Positions 13,041-25,199 of a DNA stretch of 64,000 bases are shown in pieces (within the stretch, counting starts at the first letter, position 1; each line of letters starts with the position of its first letter). The stretch lies in NCBI GenBank assembly GCA_933228675.1, contig OW121742.1:124101983-124165982 (forward strand), given 5' to 3'. Origin of the DNA: Stomorhina lunata. Lineage: Eukaryota; Arthropoda; Insecta; Diptera; Rhiniidae. The position numbers and the translations under genes are program-made. The notes beneath the pieces were generated by a model, which saw only the letters and a program-made list of their open reading frames with translations, was not told the origin of the DNA and did not search any database.

Positions 13041-13215
13041 TAAAAAAGTTGAAGGCGAGAAGAGTTTTCTATAGAAAAGTTAAAGGTAGGAGGAGTTTTC
13101 TATAGAAAAATTGAAGGTTAGAAGTGTTTTATTTAAAAAAGCTGAAGGAGGGAACAGTTTTCTATACAAAAGTTGAAGGTGGAAGCAGTTTTCTATAGCA
13201 AAGTTGAAGGTGGGA
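13041..13215 (+). repeat. Six copies of an unrelated 31-bp monomer
   Basis: The word GTTGAAGG, or a one-base variant, starts at 13048, 13079, 13110, 13141, 13172 and 13203, so the period is exactly 31 bp. The monomer (AAAGTTGAAGGTGGGA then a GCAGTTTTCTATAG part) is not the flanking AATTTTTC family, although it shares TTTTCTATAG with the arrays at 35-43 kb. Confidence 0.75.
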
Positions 13216-13625
13216 ATTCCTGTAAAAATAATAATTTTTTTAAAAATTTCCTATAAAAATAATACATTTTTTAAAAATTTCCTATAAAAATAATTTTTTT
13301 TTTGGAAAATTTGCTAAAAATAAAAATTTTCTAAAAATTAAAATTTTTTGAAAAATTCCCTAAAAATAGAAAATTTTTGAAAAAATTCCAAAAAATTTAT
13401 ATTTTTTGAATAATTTTCTAAGAATAGAAAATTTTTTTAAAATTTCCCAAAAATACAATATTTTTGAAAAATTTTCTAAAAATCGAAATTTTCAAAAATT
13501 TACTAAAAATATAAAATTTTTGAAAAATTTACTAAAAAAAGAAAATTTTTTAAAAATTTAATACAAACATATAAATTTTGAAAAATTTCCTAAAAAAATA
13601 TAAAAATTTAATTTTTCGAAATATT
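13216..13625 (-). repeat. Diverged, inverted tail of the hairpin arrays
   Basis: Units read CCTATAAAAATAAT..TTTTTAAAAATTT, then AAATTTTTGAAAAATTTCC, i.e. the opposite orientation to the preceding array. Copies are strongly diverged. Confidence 0.65.
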
Positions 13626-14565
13626 TTTTATGAAGAAAAATTTTTGGAAAAAACTCAAATTTTGTCTGTTTTAGACTCTCTGCTTTAGTTTGTTTCTATT
13701 TTATGATAACCTATTGAATTGTAGAATATATATTTTTCCGGGCTCTGCTCTTTGCATGGCTTTTCTTTTTGTTGTTTTTCTTCATTTTTTTTAAAAAAAG
13801 GTCCTTTGATGGTCGTCAATTGATAGCCAGATTTGTGCAATTATCATTTTAATAATTGCCAACAATCTTCACGATATATGAGACGCAGCTTGGCTTTTGG
13901 AGGCAAACAGCCAACAACTCTTAACTCCTAAACATTTCTGCATTTTTTAGTCATTTATTCCGTTTGCATACCACAAACGGAAAACCGAAAGAACTTTGTT
14001 GAAAGCATTTTAAAGAAATTCAATTCAATATGTACGAGTACTATACATTTTTTTTGCTGTAATGTAGGAAGGCCTGTTTGGCCTAGCCTGGCTTGGTTGG
14101 TAGCGATTGCCAGCCAAGACTTTGGTTTTAAACATCTCCTGCCTGCCTGCAGCGCTCATAACCAGTAGCTTAAATTGTAATAAATTTATTACTGATTTTG
14201 TCTGATTTCTTTTCACAACGTTTTAAACTTTTGGCTTTGTGTTGTCTACATTTAGATTATGGAGTTTTTTCCTCTTTTTTTATAATATTTTTCATTCAAC
14301 AAGATTTTATTGCTTATTTGTTTAATATTAATTTTGCTGCTTTTTATAGCAAATAGACATTTATCCTTGTTTTGCCCCCCTGGAAGCCATAAAATTATAA
14401 TAAATATTTTGTTGGTATTCAAAGAAAATATTTTTAGAGGCAAAATTTTGACACATATGAGCGAATACCAGGCGTTCAGAATCTATTTATGTTTTGCGAA
14501 AATGACGGGATTTAAATCAAAGTGATAGTGTTAATTAATTACGAAAAACGGATTAAAAAATTGAT
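13626..14565. other. Unique DNA, no gene recognised
   Basis: Contains less AT-rich patches (13660-13980, 14060-14180). The open frames at 14025-14525 occur on both strands over the same bases and have no protein-like composition. Confidence 0.45.
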
Positions 14566-16990
14566 ATTACTTTTATAGGAAATTTTTCAAAAATGTATTT
14601 TTTATAGGAAATTTTTCAAAAATTTCCTATTCTTATACGAAATTTTTCAAAAATTTCCTATTTTTATAGGAAATTTTTCAAAAAATTCCTCTTTTTATAG
14701 GAAATTTTTCAAGACTTTCCTATTTTATAGGAAATTTTTCAAAACTTTCCTATTTTATAGGAAATTTTTCAAAAATTTCCTATTCTTATAGGAAATTTTT
14801 CAAAAATTTCCTATTCTTATAGGAAATTTTTCAAAAATTTCCTATTTTTATAGGAAATTTTTCAAAAATTTCCTATTTTTATAGGAAATTTTTCAAAAAT
14901 TTCCTATTTTTATAGGAAATTTTTCAAAAATTTCCTATTTTTATAGGAAATTTTTCAAAAATTTCCTATTTTTATAGGAAATTTTTCAAAAATTTCCTAT
15001 TTTTATAGGAAATTTTTCAAAAATTTCCTATTTTTATAGGAAATTTTTCAAAAATTTCCTATTTTTATAGGAAATTTTTCAAAAATTTCCTATTTTTATA
15101 GGAAATTTTTCAAAAATTTCCTATTTTTATAGGAAATTTTTCAAAAATTTCCTATTTTTATAGGAAATTTTTCAAAAATTTCCTATTTTTATAGGAAATT
15201 TTTCAAAAATTTCCTATTTTTATAGGAAATTTTTCAAAAATTTCCTATTTTTATAGGAAATTTTTCAAAAATTTCCTATTTTTATAGGAAATTTTTCAAA
15301 AATTTCCTATTTTTATAGGAAATTTTTCAAAAATTTCCTATTTTTATAGGAAATTTTTCAAAAATTTCCTATTTTTATAGGAAATTTTTCAAAAATTTCC
15401 TATTTTTATAGGAAATTTTTCAAAAATTTCCTATTTTTATAGGAAATTTTTCAAAAATTTCCTATTTTTATAGGAAATTTTTCAAAAATTTCCTATTTTT
15501 ATAGGAAATTTTTCAAAAATTTCCTATTTTTATAGGAAATTTTTCAAAAATTTCCTATTTTTATAGGAAATTTTTCAAAAATTTCCTATTTTTATAGGAA
15601 ATTTTTCAAAAATTTCCTATTTTTATAGGAAATTTTTCAAAAATTTCCTATTTTTATAGGAAATTTTTCAAAAATTTCCTATTTTTATAGGAAATTTTTC
15701 AAAAATTTCCTATTTTTATAGGAAATTTTTCAAAAATTTCCTATTTTTATAGGAAATTTTTCAAAAATTTCCTATTTTTATGGGAAATTTTTCAAAAATT
15801 TCCTATTTTTATAGGAAATTTTTCAAAAATTTCCTATTTTTATAGGAAATTTTTCAAAAATTTCCTATTTTTATAGGAAATTTTTCAAAAATTTCCTATT
15901 TTTATAGGAAATTTTTCAAAAATTTCCTATTTTTATAGGAAATTTTTCAAAAATTTCCTATTTTTATAGGAAATTTTTCAAAAATTTCCTATTTTTATAG
16001 GAAATTTTTCAAAAATTTCCTATTTTTATAGGAAATTTTTCAAAAATTTCCTATTTTTATAGGAAATTTTTCAAAAATTTCCTATTTTTATAGGAAATTT
16101 TTCAAAAATTTCCTATTTTTATAGGAAATTTTTCAAAAATTTCCTATTTTTATAGGAAATTTTTCAAAAATTTCCTATTTTTATAGGAAATTTTTCAAAA
16201 ATTTCCTATTTTTATAGGAAATTTTTCAAAAATTTCCTATTTTTATAGGAAATTTTTCAAAAATTTCCTATTTTTATAGGAAATTTTTCAAAAATTTCCT
16301 ATTTTTATAGGAAATTTTTCAAAAATTTCCTATTTTTATAGGAAATTTTTCAAAAATTTCCTATTTTTATAGGAAATTTTTCAAAAATTTCCTATTTTTA
16401 TAGGAAATTTTTCAAAAATTTCCTATTTTTATAGGAAATTTTTCAAAAATTTCCTATTTTTATAGGAAATTTTTCAAAAATTTCCTATTTTTATAGGAAA
16501 TTTTTCAAAAATTTCCTATTTTTATAGGAAATTTTTCAAAAATTTCCTATTTTTATAGGAAATTTTTCAAAAATTTCCTTTTTTTATAGGAAATTTTTCA
16601 AAAATTTCCTATTTTTATAGGAAATTTTTCAAAAATTTCCTATAAAAATTAGGAAATTTTTATAGGAAATTTTTCAAAAATTTCCTATTTTTATAGGAAA
16701 TTTTTCGAAAATTTCTTATTTTTATAGGAAATTTTTCAAAAATTTCTTATTTTGATAGGAAATTTTTCAAAACTTTCTTATTTTTATAGGAAATTTTTCA
16801 AAAATTTCTTATTTTTATAGGAAATTTTTCAAAAATTTCTTTTTTTTATAGGAAATTTTTCAAAAATTTCTTAGAAATTTCTATTTTTATAAGAAATTTT
16901 TTAAAAATTTCCTATTTTTATAGGAATTTTTTTAAAAATTTTCTATTTTTATAGGAAATTTTTTAAAAATTTTCAATTTTTATATATTCC
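14566..16990 (+). repeat. Highly homogeneous 31-bp hairpin-monomer array
   Basis: From about 14820 to 16640 roughly 60 monomers (AGGAAATTTTTCAAAAATTT + CCTATTTTTAT, 31 bp) are almost identical. The only exceptions I noticed are isolated single-base changes, for example near 15780 and 16579. The ends (14566-14820, 16640-16990) carry diverged copies. Each monomer can fold completely: GAAATTTTTCAAAAATTTC pairs with itself around one C, and CCTAT pairs with ATAGG. Confidence 0.95.
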
Positions 16991-17796
16991 TACGAATTTT
17001 TTTCATATCTCATTCCAAGTTCTTCTTTTAATTAAACATTTTCTCTCATGCGTAGAGATTTTATTTTATTCTTTTTAAACCAATAACAAATTTACTTAGA
17101 TTTTCTTAACGATATGCAAAATTGAACCTCAAAAAAATCTTTTATAAGTAAATCCTATGAATCCAGTTTCCAAACCTTCTAAAGTTAAGGAAGAAGATGG
17201 GGACCAAAAAACTGCAAATCGCCATAATTTGCATTTCAAAGTGAATTTATTTCAATTTTATTTGATATTAATTGCGTATAACTATAAAAAAATTTTGATT
17301 TTGTTTTTTTTTTTGGTAAATGGCCAAATCTAAAGGCAAGGGATTTTTCTTCTTCTAAAAGCCAACTACAATGATATGCCAACTAAGTAAGAAAAGATAA
17401 GTAAAACTGCTCTAGGACTCGTTTTTTGAGATGCTGGTGTTGTAGGAGCTATAAAAGCGTTTTACAGTAGCCATCCAAAACAATCCAATCCAATCTTAGT
17501 CAATATAACAAAATGTTTTGTAATGTACGAGAAAAGTACTCAATAATGGCCTGCAGCTGTAACTTTCCTAGTGTGTAGTTGTGTACTTGCAACGTTTTGT
17601 TGTGAAGTCTTATGGTTAGTACCTTCAAGTTCCATGTTGAATGTACTCGTACAACAGCAACAATCTATAAGAACAATATTTGTGGCCTTAAGGAATTTTT
17701 CAAAAGTTGATATTGAGTACATTTCAGATGTTATGTTGGGCACAATTATAAAAAGGGGTTTCATATAAAAGGTGTAAAGAATATTATATTTTCAAA
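16991..17796. other. Unique AT-rich DNA, no gene recognised
   Basis: Open frames on both strands at 17540-17768 overlap each other and neither resembles a known protein. A TATAAAAG word at 17450 has no initiator at the right distance. Confidence 0.45.
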
Positions 17797-17871
17797 TGGG
17801 TCTGGCCCAGGATCGAATTTGGGACCTCAGGTATGCTAGGCGGATGACTGAACCTGCCATATCACGGCGGT
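17797..17871 (-). mobile_element. tRNA-derived SINE-like fragment
   Basis: Minus-strand sequence has a tRNA-like order: an A-box-like ATGGCAGGTTCAGTCATCCG, then an anticodon-arm-sized stretch, then a B-box-like AAATTCGATCC flanked by CCC and GGG as in a T arm. Two bases of the T stem appear changed (AA where GG would pair). No full acceptor stem forms, so it is not a working tRNA gene. A tRNA-derived SINE head or a tRNA pseudogene fits best. Confidence 0.4.
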
Positions 17872-19090
17872 TCGATAACTACTGTTAGAAACTTCAAATA
17901 AAACAAAAGGGTAGGAGCAGGAGAAGTCTCACCCCCTATAAATAGAGATAATACTTATTGCCGTGAATCTTTATATCAAGATATGCTTTTTAACTTTCGA
18001 ATACCCACATTTTGGTCAATGATAAATGTTTCGATAAAATGCGGTTGGATAGGTGAAAGGGAAAATGTCTCCCCTACAAATAAAGTACTTCAGACTTTGC
18101 ATCTTTAAAACCTTAAAAAGTCTTCAAACTTAAGCAAAATATATTTTTGTTATAAAAGAGCTATAAAAGGTTGTTCTAAAGCAAACAGGGCAAAAGCCGG
18201 GGGAGTTCCACTTCCATCGAAAATAATAAAGCGTATCTTCAAAGATTTAGTGGCAAAGTTATTGAACTTAGTTTATTCAAAATTTTAATCACTCTTATCG
18301 AACTTGGTTAGAAAAAAGCAGGATAGGAGCAAGGGGAGTTCCACCTCTCCCCTGAAAGGGGGAGTTCACCTCCATTGAATAAAATATAGCCTATCTTCGA
18401 AGATTTAGTGGCAAAGTTATTCAACTCAGTTCATTCAAAATTATTATCATTCTTTTCGAACTTGTTTAGAAAAAAGCAGGATAGGAGCAAGGGGAGTTCC
18501 AGCTCCTAGATGGAAAATTATGATAGCTTGTCTGCAGAATAGTTCGAAATAGAGTTATTGAATTTAAAACTTTCGACATGTTTGTCATTTTTTTATGTTC
18601 GGTCAGAAAAGATGCAGGGTCGGAGCAAGAGGAGTTCCTTCGCCATAGAAAAAATCTTCAAAAGAATGACAGGTAGAGTTACGAAAATTAGTAAATCTGA
18701 AAATTACATCCTTTTAGCGTATCTTCGAAGTCAAGTTATTGAACTTGTTCATTCAAAATTTTTGTCATTCTTATCGAACTTGGTTAGAAAAAAGCAGGAT
18801 AGGAGCAAGGGAATTCCAGCTCCTAGATGGAAAATTATGATAACTTATCTTTAGAATATTTCGAAAAAGAGTTATTGAACTTAAAACTGTCGACATTTTT
18901 GTAATTGTTTTATGTTCGGTTAGAAAAGATGCAGGATCGGAGCAAGGGAAGTTCCTTCCCCATGGAAAAAAATCTTTAGAAGATTGCCAGGTAGAGTAAT
19001 ATAACTTAGTAAATCTAACAATTATATCCTCCTAGTCGAGTTCGATTAGAAAAATAATTGGATCGGAGCAGGGGGAGTTCCATCCACCAA
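17872..19090 (+). repeat. Degenerate direct repeats around GCAGGATAGGAGCAAGGGGA
   Basis: The motif GCAGGATAGGAGCAAGGGGA + GTTCC recurs with changes near 17905, 18190, 18317, 18472, 18610, 18790, 18930 and 19055. Two alternating unit types are visible: one followed by AGCTCCTAGATGGAAAATTA (18472, 18790), the other by CCTTCGCCAT/CCTTCCCCAT (18610, 18930). The composite period is therefore about 315 bp. The ORF 18558-18854 simply reads through two units. Confidence 0.65.
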
Positions 19091-19096
19091 AGAAAA

Positions 19097-19690
19097 AAAT
19101 ATTAAGCTCAAATATTAAGCTCACCGAAGTGACACCCTTGGGGTCCATTGTGATCCTTCAGCAATAGATGAAAAATTAAAATATTGAGAAAAGAAGAAGA
19201 GAAAAGAAAAATACGGAGGAGGAAGAAGAGTACCTTATCTAAGCCAACTGAGTCCAGAGGTTCGGAATGCTACCATCCCACCTGTTTAGCCTAGAGTCCC
19301 TTCAGTATGTACATCTTCTTAAGCTTGTCATAGTCAGACCTAATAGAGTTTTGGTTTCACTAATGTCCCGTTTATGTCATAGAGCTCTAGATGTCCTACA
19401 TGTATCCATTTTTCCCCATGTCCTCGTGGTTTCTTTGCTGATCGAAGACTTGATGCCCAAATTAAAGTGACAGATAGTTGGAGGAAAGTTCGTCACTTTT
19501 TGACATGGCTTGGCTCGAGCCTTGTCTGGCGACTTTGTCCGCAACTTCGTTGCCAGCGATGTCGTAATGACCCAGCATAATCTAATCCTATAGCTGAATG
19601 ATATATCAAAAAGAGCTATTCTAAATTTGTTGCTTGGAGGTGGTAATATGTTCTCGTAGCGCTTTGAGCGCCACCTGTCGTCTACCATAC
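19097..19690 (-). pseudogene. LINE RNase H domain and 3' end (Jockey-like), dead
   Basis: Minus strand gives ALKALREHITTSKQQI, then RLCWV, a small deletion, and GHYDIAGNEVADKVARQGS (about 19516-19572). This is the C-terminal RNase H signature of Jockey-type LINEs (WVPGH..I.GNE.AD..A), with the final catalytic Asp kept. Frameshifts and stops break the frame. Downstream, sequence continues to a tail that ends in two copies of a 13-bp unit (GAGCTTAATATTT, 19097-19122), probably the 3' terminus. Seen: motif and breaks. Inferred: clade. Confidence 0.75.
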
Positions 19691-21075
19691 TAAGAAAGTG
19701 CGAATTTTAGTGTAATTTGTAATTCAGCAGCATTGGGAACTTTGACCCCAATATTTATATGAAATATATCAGAGATATGTATGTATGAGACAGCAACGGG
19801 TCAAAACATCTAGTAAATAACTTCTATAAAGCCCCATCCTTTAAATCATAGACCTAAACAAATACTTTTAGTATCAAGTTTTAATATATTTTTGATAACA
19901 AAACACCTTCGTAATTAACACCCTGTATCTTCAAAACCTAAACAACACACATGCAAATTCGATGGCGCCTTTTAGCAAACAGAAGTACAATCTCAAACAA
20001 TGCGTTTGCAATTGAAAATCCAGTAAAAAACCCAGCACTACTGGAACCGAACACATAACAACAACAACAAACCAAAACCAATAGATTCGAAACGAAATAA
20101 AAAAATCTAAAACAAACAATAAAAACAATTACATGTGATATTACAATCAATTTGCAACAAATAAGGCACCGTTGTATTATTGTTGTTGCTGCTGCCATTA
20201 CAAACTACAGTTGTAAATACAACAACTAAAACAACAATCAAATAAAATGTTAAGACAAATCTGGCAGCACTGTTTTGTCACATGTTTATTGTAAAAATAC
20301 CGCAGTTTTTGGCAAAAACCAACAATAACAACATTATAGTTAATTTGTTGTTTTTGTTGCTACTCCACCATTTTTAATGTTAAATAGAAGCTCAGCTCAA
20401 AAGCTTAAGCTTAACTTTTTGGTTTATAGGTTGAAATTAGTTTAAAATGCTGCCATGTTGTCTGTTTCAATTAAATTACGTTAGAATCGGCAACGACAAG
20501 AACGTGTCGTTTAAGCCATTTATGGTCAAATTGTTAACAATTCATTAAATACTGGATAATGGCTGGAGAGTTGGGCACTTCTAAAGGCTTTTGCTTTTGA
20601 TAGGACAGACATTCGTTTGGTTTGAATTGCACACAAAACAAAAATGTTTGAGAATTTAAAGCAGTTTCTTTTGAAAAAATCATTTCATTTGCTGGCTGCC
20701 TTTTGGAGTTTGGCTTCTTCTCACTCTACGAGAGGAAAATGCTAAAGGTGTATAATTGTTGAAATATTTTAAATGAATTTACAACATTCTAAAGGTGACA
20801 ATTAATACGACATTGTATTAGCAACTGCATCAGCGGCAAAAGCATTGGCGATCGCTGCAATATGCGATCGTAAGCATTTTAAAAGAGGTTAAATAAGGAA
20901 TTTAGTCTATTAATGCCACAATCATCGTAAATTCATTTGCTAAATGTTAGACAGACATTTTTGGAACATTTAAGAAAATCTTTTAAGATTAGTTTTGAAA
21001 AGTGAAAAAAAAAAGTTATTTAAAGGAAATTTTAAAAATTCTTCAAATAACAAAAATAAATTTTAAAAATAAACT
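19691..21075. other. Unique DNA, no gene recognised
   Basis: Contains CAACAACAA runs (20040-20250), typical of fly intergenic or intronic DNA, and GCGATCGC at about 20848. The ORFs at 19931-20198 on the minus strand are valine/phenylalanine/cysteine-rich low-complexity reading frames, not genes. Confidence 0.45.
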
Positions 21076-22268
21076 AGAACAGAACTAGAACATAACTAGA
21101 ACAGAACTAGAACAGAACTAGAACAAAACTAGAACAGAACTAGAACAGAACTAGAACAGAACTAGAACAGAACTAGAACAGAACTAGAACAGAACTAGAA
21201 CAGAACTAGAACAGAACTAGAACAGAACTAGAACAGAACTAGAACAGAACTAGAACAGAACTAGAACAGAACTAGAACAGAACTAGAACAGAACTAGAAC
21301 AGAACTAGAACAGAACTAGAACAGAACTAGAACAGAACTAGAACAGAACTAGAACAGAACTAGAACAGAACTAGAACAGAACTAGAACAGAACTAGAACA
21401 GAACTAGAACAGAACTAGAACAGAACTAGAACAGAACTAGAACAGAACTAGAACAGAACTAGAACAGAACTAGAACAGAACTAGAACAGAACTAGAACAG
21501 AACTAGAACAGAACTAGAACAGAACTAGAACAGAACTAGAACAGAACTAGAACAGAACTAGAACAGAACTAGAACAGAACTAGAACAGAACTAGAACAGA
21601 ACTAGAACAGAACTAGAACAGAACTAGAACAGAACTAGAACAGAACTAGAACAGAACTAGAACAGAACTAGAACAGAACTAGAACAGAACTAGAACAGAA
21701 CTAGAACAGAACTAGAACAGAACTAGAACAGAACTAGAACAGAACTAGAACAGAACTAGAACAGAACTAGAACAGAACTAGAACAGAACTAGAACAGAAC
21801 TAGAACAGAACTAGAACAGAACTAGAACAGAACTAGAACAGAACTAGAACAGAACTAGAACAGAACTAGAACAGAACTAGAACAGAACTAGAACAGAACT
21901 AGAACAGAACTAGAACAGAACTAGAACAGAACTAGAACAGAACTAGAACAGAACTAGAACAGAACTAGAACAGAACTAGAACAGAACTAGAACAGAACTA
22001 GAACAGAACTAGAACAGAACTAGAACAGAACTAGAACAGAACTAGAACAGAACTAGAACAGAACTAGAACAGAACTAGAACAGAACTAGAACAGAACTAG
22101 AACAGAACTAGAACAGAACTAGAACAGAACTAGAACAGAGCTAGAACTAGAACAGAACTAGAACAGAACTAGAACAGAACTAGAACAGAACTAGAACAGA
22201 ACTAGAACAGAACTAGAACAGAACTAGAACAGAACTAGAACAGAACTAGAACAGAACAGAACTAGAAC
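21076..22268 (+). repeat. 11-bp satellite (AGAACAGAACT)n
   Basis: About 107 tandem copies of AGAACAGAACT, almost perfect over 1.2 kb. The only clear flaws are one ATAACT near the start and a GAGCTAGAACT junction at about 22138. The 33-bp codon cycle contains TAG on the plus strand and a stop on the minus strand, so it is non-coding. Diverged GAATCGAGAACAG-like copies continue to about 22460. Confidence 0.97.
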
Positions 22269-22500
22269 TAATCAAGAAAAGAATCGAAAACAGAATCGAG
22301 TATAATATCGAGAACAGTATCGAGTATCTTTGGGAAGCGAGAATCGAAACAAAACCGAGGACAGAATCAAGAAAAAAAATCGTGAAATGTATCGGGAGCA
22401 AAATCAAGAAGAGAGTCTTGTGAGAATCAAGAAGAGAATCGAGAAATGAATAGAGTAAGCAGTCGAGAATTAAGAACAGAAATGGAAGGTTACCGGATTA
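22269..22500 (+). repeat. Decayed edge of the 11-bp satellite
   Basis: Irregular GAATCGAGAACAGAATCGAG-type units that fade into unique sequence. Confidence 0.5.
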
Positions 22501-22559
22501 CTGTATATTTCTGTCCAAAATTCGGTCCATTATAGCAGTATTTTTACAATTTTATATCT

Positions 22560-23045
22560 GGCTTTTGTCTTCCTGAATTCAACACCAGCCCCTAATTGGC
22601 ACAAACATCTTAACGATATGGCTCAGCAGTTCAGAACTTATTTTATGTGGGTGCCGGGCCATAGGGACATACCAGAGAACTGCAGAGCAGGCGAGCTACA
22701 AACTCTAATAAACTAGAATCTATTGAGCATTCACTTGACCATATCATTCTCTATTTGCTTTTTGGAAGCTTGAGCTACTAATAAAAGTGAGAGTGAAGAA
22801 GTATAAGTGCCAGCGGTCGGTGTTTTAACAAAGACTGTTTTAGGCTTTTGAGAGCTTTTACTGCAGGAGATAGAGCATCCAATTCAACAAATGATTGGTG
22901 GGTTTCTGTCGAAGGGTGTATTTATTACAGACAGTAGATAGCCATGTAGATAGACAACGTTTTCACAGAATACTATCAATATCCAGACCCGATGTATCCT
23001 TAATCTTCTCCATCATGACAGATCGCCTTTTAATTGGATGACTCG
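22560..23045 (+). pseudogene. LINE RNase H / C-terminal remnant (Jockey-like), dead
   Basis: A single frame from 22573 reads LNSTPAPNWHKHLNDMAQQF and RTYFMWVPGHRDIPENCRAG, matching the LINE RNase H block (..MAQQF....WVPGH..IPGNCRADE). The Asp of the AD pair is replaced by Gly (RAGE), so the site is broken. Further on, in other frames, WWVSVEGCIYYRQ and LSISRPDVSLIFSIMTDRLLIG (22970-23035) match the following ISxVxSVLTGHxLIG block. It stops there abruptly. Confidence 0.75.
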
Positions 23046-25199
23046 CTGTACTGACAGACGTCATGACAAAACACAGCCTCAAGTTCAGAAAAGACTCCTT
23101 CTCATCAAAATAGTTTTCCAAAAAGTTACTCGCCGCAATCTTCACCCTAACGGCGTGTTTTCCAATCAGAGGATGATTTTTTATGATCGTTCTGGGCTCT
23201 TATTTCTTTGAAGTTCTGGTTAATGTGGCTTACGTAGATATTGTCCAATTTAAGTTAAAATTTTTAAAGTGATGCTGATGGTTCATCGACTGGTTTCCGT
23301 AGTCTTATAATAACCTTATAACTTTCATTGACCAAATTTAAAGCCTCAAATTTAAAGCCTTAATTTCCTCTATTCACCTGCTTCAAATTTTCATTGATCA
23401 TAACCTGTCTCAATTTTTCTCTTTAAAGATGTTCTTTTTTTCTTGTATAACTATTAACAAAATATGTTATAATAGACTACAAAAATTTATCAACCTGCAG
23501 TTTCCCTCCAAAAAGGAAAAACGAATCCAATAGATCAGGTGTAATGCTATATTGTTGTTCTTAAAATTATTTTTATTCTTGTATTTTCTCATTTCTTGAA
23601 CCATTAACATGTGTTACATGCGTTTTTTTTTATTATATTTTAAATTACAAAACTCCTAGTTTTCCAATAATTCTTTCAAAACAGCTTTGAATTGTATATA
23701 AGAAAATTTGTTCTTGTTGCTGCTGCGGCTGATGTTATTGGTTTTTAAGTTAAAAATTAATAAATTCTTTTAACATAACCAAATAATTGTTCTATGTAAT
23801 GATGTCCTTTCAACCTGCTGTTGCTCAACACACACAAAAACACTTGAAAGACTTAACAGCACACACATACATATATACATACATACTTACAAATGATATT
23901 TTAGAAATATCCTTAAAAAGAAAATGCGAGAGAGAGAGGACCAAAAACAGTCAATGTGGAAGTGTGGACAATTTACATTGCCACCTGCTAGATCGATTAC
24001 AAGATACGAAATAAGAAAAAAAAAGACGAACAAACGCCCAGACAAAAGTTGGATTTCTTCTACATTTTCGACTATAACATACAATAACTCGTAAGGACAA
24101 CAGGAATGATCAAACAGGAATATTGTAAATAGGTAGATGGAGAATTAAATGATATTGCTAGAGTATTTCACTTGTTTCTGAAACGAGACATTACAATAAG
24201 TCAATATAAGTAAGAAAAAGTATGAAACCTCTATCTAGGCGTTATCTCTAAAGCACCTGTTTCTCTTCTTTAATTTTATTGTAATTTAAAAATTTTATTA
24301 TATAAAAAATACCTAAATTACAAGAACAAGAAAAATATTCTTTTCAGGATTATTTAGTTCCCTTAAAATAGTTAGAATAGATTTTTATTTAAAGGATTTT
24401 TTTTTATTTAAGGATCTCTTTTTTAAATTAAATATTTAAATTTAAGACAGCGGCCAGTAACTTATGGGCGACATTTATTAATTGCTCTTTAACGCACTTT
24501 TTATTTTCTGAAACCTTAATTTTCTTTCTTTTTTTGCCTTAACTCACTCCTCCACACTTTTCTGTCCTATTCACAAGTTTTTATATGAACAGAAATACTA
24601 AATATTTGCTCATCTTGGTGTCATTTGACAAACTTTTTTTGTCATCATTTTCACTTACACTGAGAAAAATTATAAAATTAAAAAAAAAATATTTAAATCA
24701 GATCATGTAATAGATAGATGTAAAAGATCCTTGGTCGTAATCCTTAGATTTCCGAATCGTTCCGGTACGAAGAACCGACTATCGTAGGAACGCAAATCAT
24801 ATCTTGATTATTTTCGGTCATGTTTCTAGTAGCATTTTGAAGCCACTTTTGGTAAAAGTTCTGCTCCAGATCTGATCGTCTTCAAGTTCCGTTCCAATTC
24901 AGATTCAGTCGGATTTCGTTTCTTATTTACTTTCAGTTTAGTTTATGTTGTGTTACAGTTCCGGGTTTCGTTTTAGTTCATTGTCTTCCAACAGAGACTT
25001 CCGCACTTCGGCAGTTGATTAAGATCATTTAGATTACCCAGGTCTAAATTTGTACTACAGGACAGTACAAATGTAGAAAAGATATTTTATGGATTACTCT
25101 TTCTCGATAAAACTTTTACAAAAGTCACTGGTAACAACCTTAAGTATCGCTTTAAAATGCTCTTAGCTTCAAAAAAATAAAAAACCCAGAAAGGATCGC
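23046..25199. other. Unassigned non-coding DNA
   Basis: The ORFs at 22963-23145 (minus), 23787-24014 and 23887-24084 are shadows or low-complexity reading frames. Around 24880-24980 the sequence repeats GTTCC/TTCAG words, suggesting old satellite. ACACTGAGAAAAATT at 24656 resembles a transposon end but lacks a convincing partner. Confidence 0.4.

Noticed and set aside
14566..16990. CRISPR-like regularity of repeats
   Set aside because: There are no variable spacers. The whole unit is repeated, and the genome is eukaryotic.
17450..17457. TATAAAAG as a promoter
   Set aside because: No initiator about 30 bp downstream and no exon-like sequence follows.
19931..20198. Minus-strand hydrophobic frames
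   Set aside because: Two overlapping frames over CAACAA-rich DNA give Val/Phe/Cys runs. No signal of a real protein.
21076..22268. AGAACA direct repeats as hormone-receptor (glucocorticoid/androgen-type) half-sites
   Set aside because: Flies lack these receptors, and the sites are direct repeats of a simple satellite, not spaced palindromes.
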